Part shown: positions 1-11,300 of the stretch, in pieces | How positions within the stretch are numbered: position 1 is the stretch's first letter | Layout of the letters: the number at the start of each line of letters is the position of its first letter | Source of the DNA: Sepiola atlantica | Lineage: Eukaryota; Mollusca; Cephalopoda; Sepiida; Sepiolidae | Direction of reading: 5' to 3' | NCBI GenBank assembly: GCA_963556195.1 | Contig: OY744525.1 | Location: 61,333,772-61,397,771, forward strand | DNA length: 64,000 nt | Translations under genes and position numbers: made by a program | Notes under the pieces: generated by a model | Seen by the model: the letters and a program-made list of their open reading frames with translations, nothing else | Database searches by the model: none | Told to the model about the DNA's origin: nothing

Positions 1-2735
1 AATAACAAGAGCTACGATAACCAAATAACGTTAATATATAATTAAATAAGATTAGCCGCTTTTAATTATTTCAGATCATGCAACATGGTACCTTAGGTTT
101 CAAGCTGGGAGAGCGGATTCAAACAAAGTGTTATTTTGAGTGTTATTTATATTTATCAACCGCTCACCGGGCCCCCATTTCAGACACCCACAATGAACCT
201 TTTCTTGGTTTAAATATTCAAGTTCTTTTAGCTTTAGTCGGACACACATACAAACAGACGAACGTCTTATTTAGATATAGGCGTTTCACTAGTTCGGCCC
301 AATTACCGGAAACAATAACAATAAAAATAAATTAATTTAAAAATGCACAAACGTGTTTACAAGATGAGCCAAGCCTTTTTAGTTTGAGAAGATATGTTGT
401 TTTTTTGTTTTTGTTTTTTCTCTTTGTGCTTAGTAGTCGTACTGGTTGCGTGAAATAGTCGTATTTTTTTTTTAAAGGTTCTCTTAATAAATTAATAATG
501 TACTTTTCATATAAAACAAATAGGAGTGTTGGGGGAGGGATAGAATGTGGGTACTTGTACCAATATCTCCCATTGTTGGTTCTTTTATACAATAGTGACG
601 CGTTCGAAACTTCATTTTTAGCATATCACAAAAAATGAACCATGTTGCCTTTTTTAATTTTATTTTTTAATTCAAACCAGAAATTACTTTTTATTTGCCT
701 GTTTGTTTGTTTTTTTGTTTTCTTTTTGTTTTTTTTAAGGTTTCAAAATCACTTTTAAATTTCACACGGTTACGAAGTAAACAATCTGCCGGCCATTTTA
801 ATCTATTAGCGATACGTAAAAAATGACCGGCAAAGTGTTTACTCCGTGGCTGTGCGAAATCCATTTATGGCCGGCGCGATGTTTACTTTGTGGCCGTGCG
901 ACATCCGAAAGTGTTTCTGAAGCCTTTAAACGGCCGAATTAGAAGGTTGTTTATGGCTTGAATTAAAGTTTAATGGCAAACGTATCATCGTTTTCGTTAA
1001 ATATTCGGGCTCCTTCAAAAATTAAGCAAAACATTAATATCCGAACGCATCTCTGTCGTATCCAAGAACCGACTAATAAATATATATTTTTTTTAATCTA
1101 CAGATATTCGACATAATAAAGTTCTTGTTTCATTATTTTTTTGCTAGAAAGAGAGATTATTAAAATCGTAACGATTATCGATTTCTGTCCCCATCCATCG
1201 AAAAGACTATTAAATTTTACTCTTAGACCCGACCCCACACTATCAACGGAAAAATAAAAATGATATTCGATTTTATTTTCCTGCAATTACACGTCAATAC
1301 CCTAAAATTACCTGGAATATATATTGTTTTAATAAAATAAAATATGTTAGCCTTTAAAGAGTGTGTTACTGTTGAGTGTTCGCTTTACTAAATAAAACAA
1401 ATATAACAGAAAACGATTACCCACTTCCTGACCACTGACCAGAAAGCGTTATTGACCGCATAGCGTATAACAGAACGAGTAACTATTTTTTGTATTTCGA
1501 AAATACTGTCTGTGGATCAGACACACACACACACAACATGATAAATCAACTTTCCGGAATCGGAACGAATCCGAAGCAGATATTGCACCCACAAAGTATT
1601 CGATATCCTTTCAAATAGAGCTTTATAACAATAATAGGTTTTTTTAAATGGTTACTTGTTGTGCCCTACGCTATGTCGTCAATAACTTGATTAGTGACTG
1701 ATGTGATTTACTGATCATTTTACATACATTTATATAGTAAGTGAACCCCGTCTCTAAAATCTAAAAAAATTTTTTTTAATTTTATTATCATTTGACTTAT
1801 TTTTCATCGTATTTCTAGTATGTTAACATGCCATCGCACGAAAATAAAAGAAAAAAATCGCATTTTTACTTTTCCGTTAACGGTGTGGGGGCAAAGGGTA
1901 AAATTTAACAGTTAACGTCACGACGACTATCACGAGAGCACGACCAGCTGATTTTTGATTGTCGGTTTTTCATTCTTCTACTCGACGACGGATTGGCTGA
2001 AATATCGTAATTTTTATTATTATTATTATTATTTATTATTACTTCTTTATTATCTTTTTTTTTCCTATTTGAAGACTGCAATTTTATTTAAGCGCAGAAA
2101 ACGTACGGAGTAAAAAAAATTGATTAAAAAAATTCAAATTCAAAACGACTGTCGAAAAATTTCCCAATTCAATCTATTTTTATTTTATTTTTTTTTTTTT
2201 ATAATCCATGGACGGCGGCACAGAGGGGGGGGAGGGGCCTCAAGCCTCCCCCACTTTTTGATTTGCCCCCCCCCCCACTTTACGGTCATCAATAATGAAG
2301 TTATATATGCATGTGTTTAACCTCCCCCCCCCCACTTTTATAGCTGTCCCGCCAGTCCTGTATTATAAAAATCGGCAATGTTTGTTCGTCACAACAGTTG
2401 ACATTTACTTGTTTCCCACCGTAGCAAGATGGTGTTCGGCATTCGTTCAAAGCGAGTTATTTTGGGCTTTAAAAGCATAATTTCTAATGGTTTTTGTTTT
2501 TTATTTGCCAATAAAAACAATACGTAAATACACATCGTAGTTACTTACTCTCTCATGCAAATAATAAATAGCATATTTTTTTTTTTTACAAAATTTCATG
2601 AATATTTTTCTTCGTTACTAACTAGCTATACTGCAGTAGAAGTTAAATATAGATGGAAATTCCATGGCGAATTAATAGAAATAGATTTTAATTTTATTAC
2701 TTTTATATTTTATCGAGGGGGGGGGGGTAAATATT
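1..2735. other. A+T-rich stretch without recognised genes
   Basis: I see no gene here. Short open frames are low-complexity. Around 770-905 a motif like GTTTACTTTGTGGCCGTGCG appears twice as direct copies (about 827-852 and 869-897) and once inverted (about 766-783), which suggests a small local repeat. Homopolymer C and G tracts lie near 2224-2335 and 2716-2727. Confidence 0.5.
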
Positions 2736-2750
2736 GCTTGTCACCTGAGG
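2736..2750 (+). repeat. Target-site duplication of the U2 SINE (left copy)
   Basis: GCTTGTCACCTGAGG is repeated exactly at 3121-3135, directly after the element's U2 head. Confidence 0.85.
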
Positions 2751-3120
2751 TTTTATTTACTCCTCCCCAGGAGTTAGGCACAAGGCCAGTTTTATCTTAC
2801 TCCCACAAGTAAGATGTGACCCAAGATCGGGTCGGGAAAGTGAGGTTTGAAAAGCCAGTGCCCGAGAAAATGAGCACTCTGGCCATTAAAAATTGCCTGG
2901 GCAGCCCCGTCGGCATTCCCCAGTAGGGCGCCTCAGGCAGTAAGCAATAAACTTACTCCTTCCCAAAGAGGGGAGGCAAAGCCTGGGAGGGTGGACCTCC
3001 TAGAACTGCACAGGACAGACCCATTGACCGGCGTAAATCAAGCCCCGAAGGCCAAGACAATACCAGTATGGGGTGCAGTATCCATCGGAACAGATACTAC
3101 ACTTTGATCTTGACCAAAAG
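2751..3120 (-). mobile_element. U2 snRNA-headed SINE, complete, 15-bp TSD
   Basis: Read on the minus strand, the right end starts with CTTTTGGTCAAGATCAAAGTG and continues GTAGTATCTGTTCC. This matches the conserved 5' region of U2 snRNA (CTTTTGGCTAAGATCAAGTG, then TAGTATCTGTTC). The rest is a non-U2 body ending in GGAGTAAATAAAA. The element is bounded by a perfect 15-bp direct repeat, GCTTGTCACCTGAGG, at 2736-2750 and 3121-3135, the mark of LINE-mediated insertion. The head is cut a few bases inside the U2 start. Related copies occur at several other places in the window. That it is a SINE family rather than one U2 pseudogene is inferred from the shared non-U2 body. Confidence 0.85.
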
Positions 3121-3135
3121 GCTTGTCACCTGAGG

Positions 3136-4240
3136 TGCCTTCGAGGGAGTGCTGACAGAACTATACAGGTACTTGTGTCCCCACCTATAGTGTCCAGTTT
3201 AAGAAGGCGGATTTCTCCACATTAAAAAATCGACCTTCTTTCAAACTTTGCCCTCATGTGGAAGCAAGTAAATGGGACAATATCCAGAATTATCTCCTTC
3301 CCCTTTCTGTGTGGAGGGGAATGGATTATTGCCTGTTACCTGAGCAAGGGCAGAACACATATTTTGAATTATTTATTCGCAACAAAAAAATTAAACAAAT
3401 CTTACAAGGCCATCAAAAATGTGCGCTTGCATGGATGCCGTTGGTCAACCTCCTATCTACTTTTAACTAGACGCATTTCGACTCATTCGTCCAAGCACTG
3501 TTCCTTTCATTAAGTGTCCATCACTTTCACTTCAGTAGTCACCATGATACCACATTTACCCTTTGTAGTACCCTACTAAAAATATCCTCAATCGTTTAAA
3601 ATGAATTTTATTTACAAAAGATATTTACAATTTCATTGCAAAAAAAATACTGACTGAGACAACAAAAATACCCCCAAAAAATCAGGGGAAGATTAGTAAG
3701 ACTCTCACAGACCTTTCTAAGAGTATACTGTCAGTTGATTTTAGGTTTGTTTAGAACCGAAAACCAGCAGGTCAATCTCTAAGTAGTAGTAGGATTTAAG
3801 TGGGAGCTCGATTTTAGCCTGAAGACTAGGTAGTACCAATAATTTGGAATCATAATAGAATTCTATTTATGACGTTTTACGTGATTTTGAAACCATTCAT
3901 TTTAAAATGGGTAAATTCTAAATGTTTGATACATAGCCACATCGGACGATTACCAATTATTTTTTTGCATTTCATCTTTGGCGATTCGACTGTCTCATTT
4001 GTTAAAATGGGTGTGAAAGGTGGCTTCGTTTTGTCATTATATAATAAATATTGATGGGTATAACATATTAAAATAGTTCATAAAAGTTGGTGAATTTTTA
4101 TAAAAGGTGTTTTCTTTAAATTCATCAGTTATTAGAATTTAAATGTAATTCGAACATGAAAGTAAATATATAAATCCATCATAATTACTAGAATGTTCAT
4201 AACAAATTTAGAGCACAAACACATTTTTTTTTTTTTGATC
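3136..4240. other. No recognised gene
   Basis: Unique-looking A+T-rich sequence. The open frames around 3256-3513 and 3869-4054 show no domain or composition I recognise. Confidence 0.4.
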
Positions 4241-4242
4241 TA

Positions 4243-5536
4243 CGAGAGGCGTTCAATAAGTAATGCCCCTGACCCGTTTCCCATAGCAGTAGATTAATGA
4301 AACTTAGCACAGTTATTAGTCGTTCTCTACATAGGAACCACCAAGAGTTATGCATTTCTCCCATCGTTTGATGCAGCTTTGGACACCGTTTTTGTAGAAC
4401 ACCCCAGGTTGGTCCTCCAACCACGTCGTAACTTCAGAAATCAAAGCTGCATCATCTAGGAAACGCTTTCCTTTCAAAAACAACTTCATGGCTGGGAAGA
4501 GATTAAAGTCAGAGGGTGCAAGGTCAGGAGAGTAAGGGGGATGGGAGAGGATTTCATAGCTACACGCTCGTGCTTCTGTTCTGGCAACATCCGAGTTGTG
4601 AACCAGAGCATTGTCCTGCAGGAGGATGATACCTTTGCTGATCTTGCCCCGCCTCTTGATTTTGATAGCTTCTCTTAATTTCATCAAAAGTGAAGCATAA
4701 TAGGCTCCTGTAATTGTGGTACCCTTTGCCAGGAAATCTGTCATCACTACTCCGTCCTGGTCCCAGAATACTGTGAGCATGACTTTGCCAGCGGAGAGCT
4801 GCACCCTTGCCTTCTTTGGAGGTGGTTAGTCCAAGTGCTTCCACTGCATTGACTGGGCTTTGATCTCTGGATCATAGTGATGAACCCAAGTTGCATCCTG
4901 TGTAATCAGTCTTTTGAAAAACTTTGACTCATCTTCTTGGTACATCTCCAAATTCATCCTCGAGCACTCGACGCGTTCTTGCTTCTGGAAAAGTTTGAGC
5001 AACCTGGGAATCCATCTGACAGACACCTTATGCATATGCAAATGGACTTGAATGATAGTTTCCACAGACCCTGTACTAATCTTAACCTCTTGGGCTATTT
5101 GGCAAATAGTAATGCGTCGATCTTCCAAAATCGCAGCCTCAACTTGACGGACAAATGCCTCATCAATGACAGAAAAGGGACGACCAGGTCTGGAAGCTGT
5201 TTCCACAGACTTCCGGCCATGTTTGAATTCACAATGCCAGCGTTTTACAAGGTAATATAATGGGGCATCATCATCATAAGTTTCTTTCATTTCATCAAAA
5301 GTCTCCTTTGGTGTGCGTCCTTTCAAATACAAAAACCAGATCATTGCGTGACACTCAACTGGCTCCATTTCACACTTGACTCAGTTCAAACACCTGTAAA
5401 TCAGAAACCACAATTAGTTCAGAGCTGTTCTTATGCAACATAGCCCATACAGATATACATCATTACACATGCAAAATTTCATCTAGATCAGACAACTGGA
5501 AGTGGGTCAGTGGCATTACTTATTGAACGCCCCTCG
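4243..5536 (-). mobile_element. Mariner (Tc1/mariner) transposon, full length
   Basis: This is a 1,294-bp element with terminal inverted repeats. The left end reads CGAGAGGCGTTCAATAAGTA, and the right end, reverse-complemented, reads CGAGGGGCGTTCAATAAGTA with one mismatch. TA dinucleotides flank both ends (4241-4242 and 5537-5538), the expected mariner target duplication. The transposase lies on the minus strand and fills most of the interior. Both ends are intact, so the copy is complete but inactive as read because of one stop codon. Confidence 0.95.
4316..5368 (-). pseudogene. Mariner transposase with one in-frame stop
   Basis: Cut-and-paste transposase of about 350 residues, the usual mariner length. 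The start is the ATG at 5368 (MEPVECHAM). The N-terminal part holds the helix-turn-helix region and an AT-hook-like RPGRPF. The catalytic triad is visible: D158 in TQDATW, D252 in LLQDNALVH, and D287 in SPDLAPSDF. The gap between the last two is exactly 34 residues, the DD34D mariner signature. The reading frame is unshifted throughout. The only break is a TAA at 4826-4828 (codon 181), in the linker just after the first catalytic Asp, where family members carry a sense codon. A sequencing error cannot be excluded. Confidence 0.95.
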
Positions 5537-5717
5537 TATGTTAGGGTGACCAGCTTTTTTAATGGAAAACTGAAAAACAGCTCGAAGATTAAAAAAAAAA
5601 TCGTTACTTGTTAATCAGATCAGACAAAGCAAGTAAAAGATGAGTTGTCTCCCCTTGTGATCACTACTACTTGAATAATGTAAATAATCCTTGCTCACAA
5701 CTTTTGTTGGATTTTAG

Positions 5718-6120
5718 GTGTTAGATATTCAAAGCGGCTAAGTTACCTAGTGGATATATTAGTTGATACATATCCGGGAAGTTAGTTTAGGAGACAGGAA
5801 GCGATATAGATATAAGATTAAGGGATTGAGAAACAGGTCAGTAGGACGATAATATATCAGCTTGTGAGAAAGGAAGTCAATGATATGTGGGCGGACGTTA
5901 CGTCATATATGCAAAAGCGACAGAATTCTGGGATGAGATTCGGTCTCAGTCTTGGAAGAAGCGACTAAGAGAATAACGTTCTAAATGGATTAACAAACTT
6001 GTAATACAGGAAGCAATGCGCTTAATGTTGTATTTAGCAAACGAAGATGTAATTAATTGTAACATCATTAGTGGTGCGATTCAATAAACCTATCTATCTT
6101 CTCGAGTCGGTGTTGTCGAA
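5718..6120 (+). mobile_element. Possible solo LTR or LTR fragment
   Basis: The segment begins TGTTAGATATTC near 5719, like many retrotransposon LTRs. It has an AATAAA at about 6083-6088 followed by a short T/C-rich tail, as expected for a poly(A) signal near the R/U5 boundary. I could not find a convincing CA end with a target duplication, so this is a weak call. Confidence 0.3.
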
Positions 6121-6544
6121 TTAACTGCCCTCTGTATTATAAGAAAAGTATGTCTGATGATCTTTGTTTCAGCTCTACATCTTCACAAAATGTTAGAAAG
6201 ATTCACATAATGAAAAGACCTCGGTCAGGGAGGAGAACAACAAATGAACAGACAGATGAATCTAAGGTATGGTTTCAAATAAATGTATCGGGGGCGGCCA
6301 CGCAATTGATATTAAATACTTAAGGGATTATACAACATAGGGAGAAACTAAGTTTAGTTTTAGATATTTGCGATAAAGAGAAACTTTTGCCAAGTAGGGG
6401 ATCATTTTTCAAGCCTTATATGAAGCTACGCAGAGTTTTTCTGGGGTTCATCAGTACTTGCTCCATATAAATAACAATTAATTCTAACTTTTGGTGGGTT
6501 TTGTGCAAAAGCAATTAAGAAGGAGGAAGAGGAGGAGGAGGAAT

Positions 6545-7010
6545 AGGATCATCATTATCATCATCGTCAGCATAAAATTTGCATACATTGGACGGCTTTT
6601 AGAAATTGACTTCCAAACTAATTCATCTCTGGTCAGGTCTTTATTTATCCCTCTTTTTCTCAAATCCATCCTTATACCTTCCTTCCATGTTTCCATGGTG
6701 TTACCCTGCCAACAGACCCTGCTACTTCAACTTTTCTACATTTACTAACCATTGAACTCACATCCATTCTTTCAATATGGCAATATCAATGAAGTCTTAT
6801 GTTCTGCACACATTTACCTATATTGACCAATGTTCCTCTGAGGTTATCAGATCTAAGCCTATCTTTAAGACTCACATTACACATCCATTATATCATTCTC
6901 ATATCATTTCTCTCCATGCAACGTATGTCCTCAACTCTCACTGGCCAGGTTTCACTTCCATACATCATCAAACTGCTTGCACATTTCTGATAGACTCTTT
7001 TCCGTTGGTT
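6545..7010 (-). pseudogene. LINE 3' fragment (reverse-transcriptase C-terminus)
   Basis: On the minus strand, pieces in shifting frames read like the tail of a LINE polyprotein, for example SLKDRL and METWKEGIRMDLRKRGINKD followed by LTRDELVWKSI. This corresponds to the basic C-terminal region after the RT domain. The 3' side (6552-6571) has a degenerate GATGAT/ATGATG run, a tail type common to RTE-like LINEs. Several frameshifts and stops are present. The clade is an inference. Confidence 0.65.
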
Positions 7011-7535
7011 GGCAGTGGTAACGCTCTAATGGTTAGAAATGACAGAAGTTCTCTAGAAATTACTCCACTCACTCCTAACTAGATATTTTTTTAATTACCA
7101 TTTTGAAGCATCTTGGTTGGGGGTGGGGAGCAAACCAGAGTCGGTCACTTTCTTGAGTTTATGCAAAATTTCATGAAAAACTAATGGACGAACTTTGATA
7201 AAATCAGAAGAATAACAGAATAACAGACTAGTGGACAGTAACAAACACAAGTTCTTTTCAATTAGTCAAAAAGAGGGGCAACTCCAATTCCATGTATTTT
7301 TCCTTTCTTTATTTTTTTATCCTCTTTTTCGGGTTTTAGAAAGAAAGCTTACGAACGCATAACATTGGTTGATTTCTGAACAAAACAAAAAGCATATTCG
7401 GTATTAGCAGGTTCCTTTGGATGTTTCAGTATGGTTTTATTTAAATGATTAAAAAAATGCTTTCAATACAATAAAAGACCGTCTAATTTCAAACTAAACA
7501 GCATATGATTAATAGCATTTATTTTAATAATGGTG

Positions 7536-9527
7536 GAGGTTAAGTACGTGCAAAAATGGCCGTCTCTTGTACGGACTATGTTTATTAAAAAGCGCTTATC
7601 ATTAATTATTTAATTAGTTTCCGTGTAAACTTTGATTGTGTTTGAAAGATAAAAGCTTAAACTTAATCTCTAAACGGAAAAAAACTGCATATTTACGTGT
7701 GAAAAATAAATTATAATGAAATATGTTATCACAGCGGCTAAAAACCCCAAAAATTTAGTGAATTTTGAACTTTTAAAAAATTACTTGTAAAAATCTCTTG
7801 AAAGATAAATATAAGTTTTTGGGAACTATTTCAATGATAATTATTAAATTAAAGTCATAAGATACTGAATTAAAACAAAAAATTCCCACGTTTTACTAAA
7901 AATTAGCAAAATTATCCCCCCAAAAGTCATAAATTAGTAAAATCCGGCATCAGTTAATCGGTAAACGACTTTGTTTACCGATTGACTATCGCTATGCAAA
8001 ATATATAGAAAACAAAAATGTCATAATTTATCATTTTTAACTTTATATATAAAAAAGGTTTTGTAATAGTTTATAGAAGTTGAAAAATTATTATCCATTA
8101 ATTTCTTTATTCTTTTTAAGGTTATAAAGAAATTTGAGTACCCTTATTTTGTTGTAATAAAAAAGGAAATGCTTATTTAATTAAAATATTTGTGAATGTA
8201 CACAATTAAGACCTTATTTATTTTATTTTTAACTATAAAGGTTCATATTTAACTTGGTATTTGTTTTTAATTTAGTAATACTCTGAAATTATTGATGGCG
8301 TCTGTTTACCAATGTTTTTTCCTTAGAATTTGAAATAAAACTTTTTAAAATGTTGTTAAAAATTATTTTTACGTTACGAACTGCGTCAATTTCATCAATT
8401 TTTTTTACATGATGATTAAAAACTTTAGTTACTCAATTTATTCTTAACATGTAACGATAAATTACATTGATTCTTTTAAAAATAAAGTGTGAAAAAGTAA
8501 ATTAAAGTCAATGACTACACTGACAATTTATTCATTGAAAAAAAAGTTAAAACAGTTATTTATTAATAAATAGAATTCAATTTTGAAAGAAAATGTCATG
8601 TTTGAATTCTCTTTATTTATTAATAAATAATTGTTTTTAACTTTTTAAATATTTATTAATGAAAAAAAGACAAAACAAATACAAATCTTTCCAAATAATT
8701 GACGATGAATTGTGAAATTAACGAAATTGTTCAATTTCTAAAAATAAAATTTTGAGAGCGGTGTAAAAGTGAGTGGTTGTTGGAAGGCTAATCCCACCTG
8801 TTTATTACAGAACGGAGCTACCATACCAATTTAAGTTCATCGTTAGTAGAAATTATTCAATTTAAAAAATTCTTTTTTCGTTAAGTTCCTGGGTCTCAAA
8901 TTTGTCAATTTTTGGTTTATTTTCAAGATTATAAAAAAAAATTTCTTGCGCTGATGATGACACGTTCATGTATGAAAGGGAAATATAATTATGTCGCATT
9001 TTTTTTTTATTTTCCCAGAAACTCTAATCATTAAAATCATATGAAATATTTTTTGCAATTATATTATTTTTTTGGTGAAAATATTGATTAAACAATGCTT
9101 TATTCAATAATTATATCGCTAATTCAAAAAATTAATTTTTCCTCGAGTTATAGTGATTTTGCTAACACGGTATTTAGGGGCCTTTTTCGTAATATATAGA
9201 AAATATTTATTTTTTTAAATTTTAATTTTTAACATCTACAATGCTTTATTTTCATTAAAAAAATAATGCATTTTTTTTATTAATATATAAAAATATAACT
9301 TTAGTAAAGGTGTATTTTGTTTTAAAAAAATAATATATTTTCACTAAGATTTTTAAAAAAAATAATGGTTTCATTATATTCCTTGATTGTTGATTAATAA
9401 ATATTGAAAATTTCATTAAAATTGGTTGATTTCCTGAATTTTAGTGAATTTTTAAGTGAAGAGGAGGTCAAAATGTTTTTACATTTTGGGAATCGGCCAT
9501 TGATTTTGCACGTACCTAATGGAGGTA
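7536..9527. other. 2-kb very A+T-rich block with short inverted ends
   Basis: No gene. The block is almost all A/T. TACGTGCAAAA near 7545-7560 recurs inverted at about 9503-9516, and ATGGCCG follows on both sides, so the block might be one large non-autonomous element. Near the middle, TTATTTATTAATAAATA flanked by GAATTC forms an inverted repeat (about 8541-8585 and 8606-8656). A small hairpin, AATCGGTAAAC with its complement, lies at 7955-7982. Confidence 0.35.
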
Positions 9528-9821
9528 TATTGAAGTGTCTGTAATCAATCGATTTAAATGATAGACAAAGTATAGAAGAATTTTATCAAATCATTGTGTT
9601 AAAATTACCAACTTGATTGCTTTTTTTGTAACTCTTTGAAAATTCCCCTTTCTTCCCGTCCCTATCGTATCAAAGAAATCTTCCCATCGTCGAGCTATTT
9701 GTTATTTCGTTCATAAAGTGAGTTCTGATATCCAGGATAGACGTACAGTGATTACCTCCCTTAGAATAAACCTGGGCAGATGAATCAAGGGAAGTAACTC
9801 GTACATGGCTGTTTTATATTA

Positions 9822-9965
9822 ACATAACGCCAAATAGGCATAATAACGTTGACACACTATCACGTTAGATCACCAAAGTTAAGCAACGTAGAGCCTGGTC
9901 AGTGCCAGATGGGTGACCATTTGGGAATACCAGTCGCTGTATTTGGGGGAGGGGGACTACGATAC
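9822..9965 (+). mobile_element. 5S rRNA-derived element, copy 1
   Basis: The sequence GTTAGATCACCAAAGTTAAG, followed by CAACGTAGAGCCTGG and GATGGGTGACCATTTGGGAATACC, aligns along the 3' two thirds of 5S rRNA, including internal promoter regions. The segment upstream (GGCATAATAACGTTGACACAC) aligns weakly to the 5' part. The same differences from true 5S occur in the copies near 36.4 kb and 50.6 kb, so this is a dispersed family rather than a functional gene. A short GGGGGA...TCCC hairpin-like tail follows. Confidence 0.75.
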
Positions 9966-10019
9966 GTCCCTACAAAAGCTAACCTCTGTCAAAACGGATT
10001 GCAAATAGAGGTTATCTAT

Positions 10020-10599
10020 TGTAGCAGTTACCTCCTCCTTTCAAAACATAACTACACCGGTTTGCCGGTAGGTGTCGCTTTTTCACCGACAGGTGGCACT
10101 GTAAAGCGACACCAGAGTTATCTGCCCTTCTGACTATAAAAACCGGTGCATAACGGAAAATCCGTCTCTTCCTCACCGACCTGCCTCGGCAGACAGACGC
10201 TGACACTAGCGTTCCGTTTCACTCTTCTCTGGTCGACAGAACGACGCTAATACACTAGCGTTTCGTCTCACACTTTTTTTCTCAATGGGCATAACAACTA
10301 CCAACACACGTGGGCAAACAACGGTAAGAGTTCTCAACTCGTTTTCTTTGTGTGCGGCTTTCAAAGACTTTTCCTACGCCGGATTCATTTCTTCTCATAC
10401 CTTTTTCAAGAACTGTTTTTCCATCGACACACATGCATACATCACACACTTCATCATTCCACGTACACACACGTTCAATAAACGTTATTTGAACTACTTC
10501 ATATTGTTTGTTAATTATTACTCTGACTTTGCATGCAACAATTGCTTGATTTACTAAACACGTTTATAATCGGGCGGACACCACTCGCGATACCGAACA
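10020..10599 (+). repeat. Left LTR of the inverted pair
   Basis: It starts TGTAGCAG and ends CCGAACA. TATAAA lies at 10135-10140 and AATAAA at 10477-10482, so promoter and poly(A) signals are placed as in a working LTR. The bases just after the end (TTGGTGACC) look like the start of a primer-binding site. A 90-codon open frame inside (10285-10557) has an exact mirror copy in the other arm and is not a gene I recognise. Confidence 0.8.
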
Positions 10600-10610
10600 T
10601 TGGTGACCAA

Positions 10611-11189
10611 TGTTCAGATCGAGGGTCGTGTTCCCAAGATTATTAGCGTGTTTAGTAAATCAAGCAATTGTTGCATGCAAAGTCAGAGTAATAATTAACA
10701 AACAATATGAAGTAGTTCAAATAACGTTTATTGAACGTGTGTGTACGTGGAATGATGAAGTGTGTGATGTATGCATGTGTGTCGATGGAAAAACAGTTCT
10801 TGAAAAAGGTATGAGAAGAAATGAATCCGGCGTAGGAAAAGTCTTTGAAAGCCGCACACAAAGAAAACGAGTTGAGAACTCTTACCGTTGTTTGCCCACG
10901 TGTGTTGGTAGTTGTTATGCCCATTGAGAAAAAAAGCGTGAGACGAAACGCTAGTGTATTAGCGTCGTTCTGTCGACCAGAGAAGAGTGAAATGGAACGC
11001 TAGTGTCAGCGTCTGTCTGCCGAGGCAGGTCGGTGAGGAAGAGACGGATTTTCCGTTATGCACCGGTTTTTATAGTCAGAAGGGCAGATAACTCTGGTGT
11101 CGCTTTACAGTGCCACCTGTCGGTGAAAAAGCGACACCTACCGGCAAACCGGTGTAGTTATGTTTTGAAAGGAGGAGGTAACTGCTACA
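10611..11189 (-). repeat. Right LTR of the inverted pair
   Basis: Reverse-complement copy of the left LTR. Its TATAAA is at 11069-11074 on the minus strand. The inner 30-40 bases differ clearly from the left arm, while the rest is almost identical. Confidence 0.8.
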
Positions 11190-11300
11190 CTATCATTAAC
11201 AGCATGATGTTAACCAGGTTAACGAAAGTGCAGTGAGGAAAAATAATACCTAACAACAATACAGATTCAATAAAACATACCCATCAGAAACAGAACAAAT

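Larger units (their letters stand above)
10020..11189. mobile_element. Inverted pair of LTRs inserted as one 1,170-bp palindrome
   Basis: Two LTRs of about 580 bp face each other tail to tail. The outer ends are 5'-TGTAGCAGTTACC... and ...GGTAACTGCTACA-3'. Centre of symmetry is at 10605. The junction between the two inner CA/TG ends is 11 bp, TTGGTGACCAA. A 4-bp direct repeat CTAT flanks the whole object (10016-10019 and 11190-11193), the size typical of Ty3/gypsy integration. There is no gag-pol between the LTRs. The arms are nearly identical except for a diverged stretch next to the centre (about 10563-10592 against 10617-10647). Confidence 0.85.

Noticed and set aside
4826..4828. Frameshift in the mariner transposase
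   Set aside because: Both halves are in the same frame (4316 and 4826 have the same remainder on division by three). The break is one in-frame stop.
9822..9965. Functional 5S rRNA gene
   Set aside because: It departs from 5S at many conserved positions, the same departures occur in other dispersed copies, and no T-run terminator follows at the right place.
10285..10557. The 90-codon frame in each LTR arm as a gene
   Set aside because: It lies in an LTR after a TATA box, is duplicated because the LTR is duplicated, and shows no known domain.
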